Source: Shinisaurus crocodilurus
Taxonomy: Eukaryota > Chordata > Lepidosauria > Squamata > Shinisauridae
Direction: 5' to 3'
DNA length: 64,000 nt
NCBI GenBank assembly: GCA_021292165.1
Contig: CM037883.1
Location: 5,930,934-5,994,933 of the forward strand
The position numbers and the translations under genes were made by a program. Positions 24,121 to 33,039 of the stretch are shown here, piece after piece. Positions within the stretch are counted from its first letter, which is position 1; every line of letters begins with the position of its first letter. The notes below the pieces were generated by a model. It did no database searches, was not told the origin of the DNA, and saw only the letters and a program-made list of their open reading frames with translations.

Positions 24121-24255
24121 CAGTGTTCTCCAACCTTGGGTCCCCAGAGGTTTTTGGCCTACAACTCCCAGCATGCCCCAGCCAGCTATGCTGGCTGGGG
24201 CATGCTGGGAGTTGTAGGCCAAAAACCTCTGGGGACCCAAGGTTGGAGAACACTG
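24121..24255. mobile_element. hAT-like palindromic MITE (CAGTGTTCTCC), with 8-bp TSD
   Basis: A 135-bp near-perfect palindrome beginning cagtgttctccaacc and ending ggttggagaacactg. It is flanked on both sides by ctctaagg (24113-24120 and 24256-24263), an exact 8-bp target duplication as hAT elements leave. The two arms carry the ctacaactcccagcatgcc motif. Confidence 0.93.
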
Positions 24256-24820
24256 CTCTAAGGAGCTCTCAAGACAGCACACAGGTTCTCTTCCTCTCCC
24301 CATTTCATCCTCAAAATAACCCTAGTGTGGCAGGTGAGAATGAGAAAGAGCAACTAGCCCAACAGGTTAAGTGAGTTTTCATGGATGAGCTGGCATTTAT
24401 TTGTTTGCTTGCTTGCTTGCTTGCTTGCAGTATTTGTTTGCCGCTCCACATCAAGCAGATTCTGGAGCGGTGAACAATATAAAGACAAAAACAGATCAAA
24501 GAAGCAAAAATAATATGTTGAAAACAAACTAAAATTACATTGGTGGTTGAAGAGCAGAGAAGGCTTTCTGGAACAAACTTTAACCACTAGGCCACTCTCC
24601 TTATTGATGCAGCCGTGGTGACACAGGTCTGGCCCGTTTCAGTGGCACTCACAAAATCGCAATCAAGCGTTCACAGGCTCAAGTCAGATTGGCTTGGAAT
24701 AAGCAGCAGCTAATGACTGAGAATTCGTTCAGCATTTCCAGGCCAATCTGATCTGATTTCTGTCCCCACCCCGCCTAGTATAGTTGCCTATTGAAGATGC
24801 AAATGCCAGATTACCTAGCC

Positions 24821-25100
24821 CAGTGTTCTCCAACCTTGGGTCCCCAGATGTTTTTGGCCTACAACTCCCAGCATGCCCCAGCCAGCTACGCTGATAGCCA
24901 TTCCAGGAATGCTGGGAGTTGTAGGCCAAAAACATCTGGGGACCCAAGGTTGGAGAACACTGATAGCCATTCCAGGAATGCTGGGAGTTGTAGGCCAAAA
25001 ACATCTGGGGACCCAAGTTTGGAGAACACTGATAGCCATTCCAGGAATGCTGGGAGTTGTAGGCCAAAAACATCTGGGGACCCAAGGTTGGAGAACACTG
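24821..25100. mobile_element. hAT-like MITE with right arm tandemly triplicated
   Basis: Same family as 24121-24255. The outer ends cagtgttctcc and ggagaacactg are flanked by acctagcc / gcctagcc (7 of 8 match). From 24893 the right half is repeated three times with a period of 69 bp, each starting gatagccattccagg. Confidence 0.9.
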
Positions 25101-25281
25101 GCCTAGCCATTCCAGGAATGCTAGGTTTTCCCATCTGGAGATATGATAATACCGTAACTCCCTTTGGGGTTTGTGCCATTTTTAGAAGTGGCTTTCAGAG
25201 CCTGGAACACAACGTTCAGCAGGCACCATGATATTCCCCTCTTCTGGAGTTAGGTTTTCTTTCTTTGTTTGTTCTTTACAG

Positions 25282-25397
25282 CACACAGCAGACATCCCTG
25301 GGGGGACCCGCAGTGAAAACCAATAGCAGCTGCCACAGCTCCAGCGGCAACAGGCAAAGGGAGCTGGCATCTCATCAGAACAACCGATCGACTTCAG
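25282..25397 (+). CDS. NRK: Exon 8: Ser-rich intermediate region
   Basis: Residues 322-361, entering with one base and leaving in phase 1. The acceptor is gttctttacag and the donor cag|gtaatc. The peptide starts TQQTSLGGPAVKTNSS and ends QNNRSTSG; it is Ser/Asn/Gln rich and probably disordered. A MITE array lies 180 bp upstream. Confidence 0.85.
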
Positions 25398-26789
25398 GTA
25401 ATCCTCAGGTCGCACTTCTGACTGTCAACACAAACAATTATTGTGCAGCGTTTCCGCTCCCAGGGGGACAGGGCAGGGAACCAAGCTCTGGAATAGCAAA
25501 CCTGTCCCATTTTTGCTAAAGGCCTCTATTTTGTGGATGCAATTTTAACTGTGTGGGTTTAAAAAAAAAAAAAAGAAGAAGAAGTTTCCGATATTGTATT
25601 GTAAACTGAAATCTAAGGTGGGAACCTCCTGTCTTTTGGAGTGGTTAAGTGTTTGAGATGTCTTCACCTGCCTTGGGGGAATGATGATGCGAGATATCCC
25701 AGCTGGAGCAGCAGCTGAAGGAGCGAGAGCACTGACAAAATCTCGGTTACTGTGCACATGGAAGGGGCAAAAACAGCTCTGCCTTGGCCCATGTTTCAGC
25801 TTACATGGGAGTGAGTCAGTGGGCAGGGCGGCAGAGCCAATGTGGTATAGTGGTGACAGCAGAGGTGAGGAACCCATGGCTCGCGGGCCAGATTTTGCTC
25901 ACGAGGTCTCCTCACCTGGCCTGCAGAGTCCGCTCCTCAAAGCCCTGCCCACTCCCTGAAGAGGCTCCGCCCTCCCCTTGCCTTTCATGCTAGGAAAGGT
26001 TAGGGGGATGCAGAGTCAGCTCCTTTGGGAGCCACCACCTCAAGGCACAAGGAATGAGGCTTCACTTGCCCCTTGTTTCACTCACCCCCTTCCCGTTGGG
26101 TGGAAGTGGCAGTTCCTGAAGGAACAGCCTCTTGTTTGCTGCTGCGGGAGCAGCAAAGAAGGAGTTGTTCTGCGTGCGTGTAGGAATGGGGGGGGTGATG
26201 TGTGTGTGGGTGAGTTGGGGTTTCCCCACCCAGTTTGGGCTGTGGCCCCGGCCACTGATGGCATGCAGACCACAACATGGCCCTTGTGCAGAACCCCTGA
26301 ATTAGAAGTCAGACAGAGGCAGTGTTAGGGGGCGGCCCACCGGGGCTGGAGCTCCAAATCTTTCATTTGGAGCCCCGAATCTCTAGGAGGCCATCTGCCC
26401 CACCACCCTGCTGTCCAAGGGCACTTGCTGAAATAAAGGGACAGGGGCCCTGAGGATCCCTGTTGTATCCGATCCCCTGGATTAGCTGGCTTCTTGCCCA
26501 CATGTGCTCCATCTCCTGCTGCCGTGCCCCCTTGAATCTTTCTGCCTGAGGTTTTTTTTCCTGCAATCAAATGCCCTCCTCTACCCAGTCCATACATCCT
26601 TTTTAAAAAAAACAAAGAGAGGTGTCCTTAGGAGACAGGGTCCTTTAAACACAGAGAGAGAGACTTTAGAGCACATGTAAATTAGCATATGAACATATGT
26701 ACATTTTTTTTTTTTTGTCCTGTGGGCCTGAGCCCCGGTTTTTTTCAGTACCCAGCACCACCCCTGGTGTCAGACAAGGACTGGGGAGC

Positions 26790-26995
26790 TCAAGGATCAG
26801 TAACCATGAAGCTCACTTACGTGACCTTGTTGGGGCAGTACCAGCGCTCAGGCTAGCCTTCCTCATACTGGTGGTGAGGATAAAACTGGTGGTGGTGGTG
26901 GTGGTGGTGGTGGTGGGAGAACAAAGTGTGCTGGCTTGAGCTCCTTGGAGGAAAGGTGGGATATCACTGTATTAATCAAATAAATTGATCAATAA
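26790..26995 (+). mobile_element. Degenerate tRNA-derived SINE (type A) with (GGT)n expansion
   Basis: Body pieces aaccatgaagctcactt and aggaaaggtgggatatcac match type A copies. A ggt run at 26888-26917 has expanded inside it. Confidence 0.55.
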
Positions 26996-27300
26996 TGTTG
27001 CCCTCTTTTCAGTGCTTGCCGAAGTTATTTGTTTGTTTACAAAAGGCTGTCCCATATTTCCACTATAAAAAGTCCTCAAGGTGGTTTACAGTAATAAAAT
27101 CCTAACAAAAACATTCTAAACCCAACTGAGTCCTAAAATATGGCAGTGGTACCAATTTATAATACCGTACCCAAAAATTCAAGACCCAAAAAAAAATCCA
27201 TAAAAGGCAATGGTGTTATTTACAAGTTTGGGTAAATAGGACAGCATTTACGTAATTGAAATATGGAAACACAGTACACTCTGATCTGGAAGTGAAGAAG

Positions 27301-27350
27301 ATCATCATCATCATCATCATCATCATTATTATTATTATTATTATTATTAT
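27301..27350. repeat. (ATC)n/(ATT)n microsatellite
   Basis: A run of atc units changes to att units. Confidence 0.95.
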
Positions 27351-27510
27351 CTGTTGTTTATTGATTATCGAAATGTCTACCCTGCCTTTCAAAGAAATTC
27401 CCAGGGCCGTTCCATGCATGCCTTGAGACTGGGTGCTCTTATTTATTTGACTGACTGACAGACTGACTGACTAATGTACCTCTATATAATGTTCTTTCTG
27501 GGACATGCAG

Positions 27511-27584
27511 GATCATCCAGACTAGACAGCCACCACCAGTCCTCTAAGAAACCAGAAAATACATCTCATCCGTGCCACATTTCA
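27511..27584 (+). CDS. NRK: Exon 9: short Ser/His-rich exon
   Basis: Residues 361-385. It reads GSSRLDSHHQSSKKPENTSH then PCHIS. It has acceptor acatgcag, donor tca|gtaggt, and two-base entry fitting phase 1 of the previous exon; it leaves in phase 0. The peptide itself has no clear motif, so support comes from phase and splice sites. A long pyrimidine microsatellite starts about 25 bp after the donor. Confidence 0.78.
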
Positions 27585-27609
27585 GTAGGTTTTTTATTTT
27601 ACTGTATAT

Positions 27610-27762
27610 TCTCAGTTCTTGTAGCTCTCCTCCTCCTTCTCATGCTCCTCCTCCTCCCTCTTCTTCTTCTTCTTCTCCTCCTCCTCCTTCTTCTCCTTCT
27701 TCTTCTCCTCCTCCTCCTCCTCATTATTATTATTATTATCATCATCATCATCACTATTATTA
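27610..27762. repeat. CTT/CTC then ATT/ATC compound microsatellite
   Basis: A 150-bp pyrimidine-rich triplet tract just after the donor of exon 9. Predicted poly-Leu, poly-Ser/Pro and poly-Arg frames across it are translation artefacts. Confidence 0.95.
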
Positions 27763-28127
27763 TGCCTGTCATCTGACTTAAAAAACATCGTAGTTGATTT
27801 ATCATGAATTTTAGTCCATTAATAGGTTATTCTGTTCATTTGTGTATGGGTAAAAAAGTCAATGGATCAGAAGAAACACTACCTTTGTTATGAGATGGTG
27901 CACCTATAGCTCAGTGTTTTGAATCTTTCCAGATTTAGATCAGGAGGAGTGGGCAGCAAAGCCAATGGTGAAGGATGATGGGATTTGTGGGCCAAAACAT
28001 CTGGAGGGCCACAAATTGCCCGCCCCTCTTTTATGTGGTGTTTGCTATGGGTTCTTGTATTATGTGATGTTTGCTACGGGTTCTTGTATGCACAGAGGCT
28101 ACTAATCAAGCTCTTCTCTGTATCCAG

Positions 28128-28267
28128 AGTCCACCCTTCTTGCTCAAGGGGAAAGATGGCAGCAGCTTGCTCCGGAAATCGACGGAATATTCATCCTCCA
28201 GTGATGAACTGTGCAGCAGTGGTGATGAGGACGACGATGACGTTGACCATCACAGCAATCAAATAAG
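28128..28267 (+). CDS. NRK: Exon 10: acidic YSSSSEE-type exon
   Basis: Residues 386-432. It includes LLRKSTEYSSSSDELCSSGD followed by EDDDDVDHHSNQI, aligning with the family motif VTDYSSSSEESESSEEEEED. The acceptor is tatccag; the donor aag|gttggc is non-canonical after GT. It leaves in phase 2. Confidence 0.9.
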
Positions 28268-28439
28268 GTTGGCTTTCCCAATCTTCTCTCCATCCAAGGA
28301 TGGCTGATTAAAAAAAAACCAAAACTGAATATTAGTTTGGCTTTGTGTCTTATGGCACGAGGAGAATGGATAAATGTGGGTTTTTCCAGATGAAAAATTG
28401 AGCAAACTTTCCTGCCAAGGGGGAGACTTATATTCACCC

Positions 28440-29140
28440 AGTGTCATGGCCAGCTCTTTCCCCGTTCAGTGTTAAGCACAGGAACCATTCTTCGGATCAC
28501 TGGCTTTTATCATGCTAAATTGTAAGTGAGGGAATCTGGCTGTAGGGTCCAGATCCAGTGTTTTACAGGGATCAGTAACAAGAGAAACAAGCTGTGTTCG
28601 CTTTCCAGAGAACTAGTCCACTATTGCAATACAACCCAGTTGAAAAAGTTGATTTCAGACTAAGTAGCATTAACCGCCCTCCCCTTCCCAGCGAGATCCC
28701 AAATACCAAACCCTCAAGGCGGTTCCTTATTTCTCTTAGCCAACCTCTTAGAACGTCTTTCTCCTCATCATCATCTTCCCTCCTTAACTGATGTCTCACC
28801 CTTAGATCGGGCATGCCCATTTCTCCCTCCTGCTCCTCTTCAGAAAAGCCATGGGTTCCCGCAGGTTCAGGAGCGACTTGACTCTCTCCTCCCTCCTGCG
28901 ATATTTCCGTTCCCTGCATCCTTGGTGTTGCATTCTCAGATTTCCCCCTCCCCCTCTTTGTCGGAATCAGAATTTGTTCCCATATCCTGTGGAGGCTCAG
29001 TTCCAGGATGCCCTACTTCCTCTAAGGTAGGGTGTACAACAACCTGCAGCCCCCTAGGGTGCCCTGACCCTCCCACTGGGACTGAATTCCCACTCACCCA
29101 CCCCCATGCCTGTACTCTCCACACCCTCTTCCAGAGATCC
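28440..29140 (-). mobile_element. Unclassified repeat with acidic reading frame, copy 2
   Basis: The minus-strand frames 28936-29124 (MGTNSDSDKEGEGEI) and 28572-28919 match the copy at 8830-9645. The end corresponds to tttagca...cttgtgctt of copy 1 but lacks the SINE, so it serves as an empty-site comparison. Confidence 0.55.
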
Positions 29141-29209
29141 TCATACAGATTGCTCTTTTCCTACCGCTGCTAGCAGCAATGAAATAGAGATCTGTATCAA
29201 GATGGCTGG

Positions 29210-29212
<3 letters not shown>

Positions 29213-29246
<34 letters not shown>
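29213..29246. repeat. (GT)n microsatellite
   Basis: About 15 GT units. Confidence 0.95.
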
Positions 29247-29249
<3 letters not shown>

Positions 29250-29360
29250 TCTGCACATATATGTGTGTGTCCATGTGTATGCTCATATATGCATGGCCCC
29301 CAAGCCGGCATCACACCTGGCCCTTGGGGCTGAAAAGGTTGTGCACCCCTGCTCTTAAGG

Positions 29361-29495
29361 CAGTGTTCTCCAACCTTGGGTCCCCAGATGTTTTTGGCCT
29401 ACAACTCCCAGCATGCCCCAGCCAGCTACGCTGTCTGGGGCATGCTGGGAGTTGTAGGCCAAAAACATCTGGGGACCCAAGGTTGGAGAACACTG
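29361..29495. mobile_element. hAT-like palindromic MITE (CAGTGTTCTCC)
   Basis: A 135-bp palindrome nearly identical to 24121-24255. The flanks tcttaagg and atgtggaa do not match, so a deletion or rearrangement beside it is likely. Confidence 0.9.
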
Positions 29496-30179
29496 ATGTG
29501 GAAATTTTAGAGAAAGTAGCCACCTTTCAGCTCTCACCCCTGTAGAGGGAAAGATGTGGAGTGAAAGTATGTGAAGGATTGTTGCAAGTAAGATCAAGAG
29601 TCTAAGTCAGAATGTCTGTAGGGCAAAAGTCAACATAACATATGTCTATGTAAACATACCATTCGGAAGCACTCCCTTATAAGGATAGACCATGCGTTGT
29701 TCCTGTGCTGGCAACATATTATCTCATATTGTGTGTGTGTGTGTGTGTGTGTATGACCGGATACCCCAAATAAGGTTACTGGTTTCTTCCAAGAACAGAT
29801 TCCTTCTTTGCATGGGTATATGCTCCCCACTCACTATAAAACCTCAGAGCTGCGTTTCTGAGTTTGTACTTTCCTTGTATCTTTGCCAGGAATTTACCTC
29901 TGATCAGACTAACAATAAAGTACTTGGTTTACTAAAGGCAGAGTGGTTTATCTTTCCAGTGGACCTCCAGATCGGACTAAGAGAAATTCCACAACAACTG
30001 CCTTAAGGGCTTCTTGTGCTTCTGGTACCTGCAGAAAACAGGGTGCAATACTGTACCAGAATGGCCAGTGCAATCTTGCGCCTCACGGACTCCACTGGAT
30101 CATGTAGCAGGTGACAGGAAAGATCTCTCTCTTTGCTTGAGCCATTGGAGATCCACTGCCAGTCAGAGTAGATACGTTG

Positions 30180-30303
30180 GCTTCCCCAGCCTGGTGCCCT
30201 CTGGATGTCTTGAGCTACAACTCCCATCATCCCTAACATGCTGGCTGAGGCTGATGGGGGATGTAGTCCAAAACATCCAGAGGTCACCCATTTGGGGAAG
30301 GCT
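30180..30303. mobile_element. Palindromic MITE ('ctacaactcccatcatcc' type)
   Basis: Arms cttccccagcctggtgccct and ttggggaaggctga with a central hairpin; related to 5900-6035. Confidence 0.75.
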
Positions 30304-30523
30304 GAAGTTCGTCTGGCCTAGTATGTTGTTGAAAAAGTAAAATGTGAATTGGCTTTAACCTACTTGATATTGTAGCGGGAGAAAGGTTAAGGTGCCTGCA
30401 GCTGTTTAGTGATTTTTTGTTGTTGTTTATTTTAGAATGTGGCTGGGTCTTTTCCTTTTGAATTTTCCTTTTTTTAATTTATTACTTCCTTTTTCTGTTC
30501 GCTAATTGGCATTTGGTTACTAG

Positions 30524-30617
30524 GCAGCCACTCAGCAATGGAGTGACGGGTTTCTCAAGAGCAAAAGCTCCAGATGGGATCGAGCTGAAACCTCAGAGCG
30601 CTGTAGTGGATCCCAAG
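30524..30617 (+). CDS. NRK: Exon 11: short intermediate-region exon
   Basis: Residues 432-463. It enters with one base and gives QPLSNGVTGFSRAKAPDG, ending SAVVDPK. The acceptor is ggttactag and the donor aag|gtaatc; it leaves in phase 0. There is no recognised motif. The exon is supported by phase fit with both neighbours and an open frame. Confidence 0.8.
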
Positions 30618-30974
30618 GTAATCCGAACCATTTGAAGGGGGCGCCACCCAGCACGTGTGTAGATGGAGAACTCCAATTCCTGGTGGCTAATTTTGCAGCC
30701 CTGCATGATGTGACTCCTCAGCAGTGTCCTTTACAAGAAACCTACACACGCTGTGTGTTGTCCCGTACGAATTATCCCTGCATTGTAAGATTTCCTTCGC
30801 CAGCCTTCAGGCTCCGGGGCAGAAAAATAATGACTGGCCCGAGGCCATGTAATGAATTCATTTGACCCATTCCCAAGTCCATCAACCTCCCAGGTGGACT
30901 TTGCTGGCCCATAATGCTCCACCTAGGCTCATATCCCACAAGAGTTTGCAGCTGCTCTTCTCATTGGCTAGAAA

Positions 30975-31123
30975 ACAGGGCTCTCCCACTCTGGAGGCAT
31001 TCAAGGTGCAGCTGGACAGCCATCTATCAGGGATTCTTTAACTTGGATTCCTGCACTGAGCAGGGGGTTGGACTCGATGGTCTTATAGGCCCCTTCCAAC
31101 TCTACTATTCTATGATTCTATGA
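30975..31123 (+). mobile_element. CR1 LINE 3' end
   Basis: The plus-strand sequence includes ggaggcattcaaggtgcagc (remnant of the ORF2 C-terminus, EAFKVQLD), then gcagggggttggactcgatg and tctatgattctatga, the classic CR1 3' terminus. The last ~75 bp match the tails of the 5S-CR1 SINEs. Confidence 0.88.
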
Positions 31124-31646
31124 AATTGCACAAGGGAAGAAGTTTTGCTGAAAAAACAACAGCCAGGACTGTTCCACAGACAGCAGCTTCCACCAGTATT
31201 ATCAGCCTTTTGTATGCCGGTCTGTACCTTTTCTATTCCATTCCCTAGTTACTCGCACTTTGGAACAGGCCTACTAAATCTCCGTATTAGCCAGGTTTGA
31301 TCCCTTTTGCTTGTGAGAATTAGAGTACCGTAATCAGATTAAGGGAGGGAATTACAAAAAGCTATGAGATCAGTGCTTCATTTCCACTTCTGTAGCACAG
31401 CAAAGCATCCCGAATTTAAACCTGAGCTCCTTAAAAAAAAAATTCCTCTTTTTTTTTTAACACTGCTACAGCAGGACTAAGTATCAGTAAGAAACAAACT
31501 GTGTTTCTGTTGCATCTAAGCATCATTCTTTTCATTTCCTGAAGGCAATGTTTAGTAATTTCCTCTTGCAGATGTGGACAGTCTTGATAGTTTGTTTGTT
31601 TATTTGTTTGTTTGTTTTCTCCACTTACAACTGTGTTACTCTATAC

Positions 31647-32428
31647 CAGGGATGTTGAAGAGTCCTTGGTCTCGAGTCACGAGTCGAGTCACGAGTCTTT
31701 GGACCCGAGTCTCAAGTCCGAGTTCGAGTCCTTGGTCCAAAATGGTGACTCACGAGTCACGAGTCCTGAGTCACTCCCAAAACTGACTCCACGAGTCCCT
31801 ATTAAAATCAATGGGGTTCCCCTCAACAAAATAAGGCTACTTCAGATGTGTGGCTTAAATAAATTCTAGGCACAAGTGTGCCTTTTTATTTCAAAACTCT
31901 GCAACTGATTTTGGCAAGAACAGACCAGGCAGACAAACCCAAAATAACCAGGCAGGCAGAGGAGGCAGGGAACCCCAAAGCAGGCAGGCAGAGGCCTTTG
32001 TCTTGGACAATTCAACTGTTGAACAGGTCAAGAAGAGACCAGGCAGGCAGAGGAGGCTGGGAACCCCAAACAGGCAGGCAGAGGCAGCCAAACCCAAAAT
32101 GTCTGACCCTAACCCAAACCCCCCACAACAACACATCAATCAAAATAAATCTCAACACATCGTTGGGGCTGCGCTCCTGGTAACTGTCCATAGTGGCCGA
32201 GCAGCGGCACGCCTCACTTCCATGCGCTCTTCACTGGTGATCGCGCTCCTTCTGGCACAGCCAGAAGACTCGTCAACAGCCCAGGGATGTTGACAAGTCC
32301 TTGGTCTCGAGTCCTGAGTCGAGTCTCGAGTCCCATTAAAAATATTGGGACTCGAGTCCGAGTCGAGTCAGAGGGGGGACTCAGTCCGACTCACGAGTCG
32401 AGTCCTCGAGTCCGAGTCCCCATCCCTG
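31647..32428. mobile_element. hAT-like element rich in GAGTC motifs, with 8-bp TSD
   Basis: It starts cagggatgttga and ends cccatccctg, flanked by ctctatac at 31639-31646 and 32429-32436. Both end regions are packed with cgagtc/acgagtc units. The centre (31900-32120) has a second repeat based on aggcaggcagagg. A second start (cagggatgttgac) lies inside at 32282. No transposase is visible. Confidence 0.8.
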
Positions 32429-32436
32429 CTCTATAC

Positions 32437-32572
32437 CAGGGCTCTCCAGCCTTAGGTCCCCAGATGTTGCTGGCCTACAGCTCCCAGCATACCCAGCCAG
32501 CATGGCTAATGGCAAGGGATTCTGGGAGCTGTAGTCCAGCAACATCTGGGGACCCAAGGTTGGAGAGCCCTG
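32437..32572. mobile_element. hAT-like palindromic MITE (CAGGGCTCTCC), directly abutting
   Basis: A 136-bp palindrome from cagggctctccagcc to ttggagagccctg, flanked by ctctatac and ctctatat (7 of 8). It shares its left target copy with the preceding element. Confidence 0.9.
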
Positions 32573-32890
32573 CTCTATATGTATCAACGCCCCCCTCCCC
32601 CCCCCCGTAATTTTGATTCAAAAATGAGTTAAGGTGCATTGCAGAAACTTCCAAAGTGCAGAACCCAATAAAATTAAAACAAAATGGTGCAAATAAGGTA
32701 CAGTTCTCATGGGAGTCTGATAAGTGATAGTTCAGCACTATGATGAACGTACAACCATTTTGTATCACTTGAACTGTCATGGCTTCCCCCAAAGAAAGAT
32801 GGGAATAATAGCTGAGTGAGGGTGCTCAGAATTCTGTTAGAGAGATCTACCCCTTCCCCGTCACAGATCTAAAATTCCAGGATTCCCTAG

Positions 32891-33026
32891 CAGTGGTTCC
32901 CAACCTTGGGTCCCCAGATGTTGCTGGCCTTCAACTCCCATCATACCCAGCCAGCATGGCTAATGGCAAGGGATGCTGGGAGCTGTAGTCCAGCAACATC
33001 CAGGGACCCAAGGTTGGGAACCACTG
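32891..33026. mobile_element. hAT-like palindromic MITE (CAGTGGTTCCC)
   Basis: Starts cagtggttcccaacc and ends ggttgggaaccactg. The flanking 8-mers are ttccctag and ctagggaa, inverted rather than direct. Confidence 0.88.
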
Positions 33027-33039
33027 CTAGGGAAAGAGA

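Noticed and set aside
24404..24428. CRISPR-like or telomeric array
   Set aside because: It is a plain (TTGC)n microsatellite; no CRISPR arrays are expected or seen in this eukaryotic sequence.
24729..25231. Repetitive protein with FGLQLPA repeats (also at 29311, 46818, 61283)
   Set aside because: These are translations of the palindromic MITE; they recur at each copy on both strands.
27572..27805. Long poly-Leu, poly-Ser/Pro and poly-Arg frames
   Set aside because: They are translations of a triplet microsatellite in all frames.
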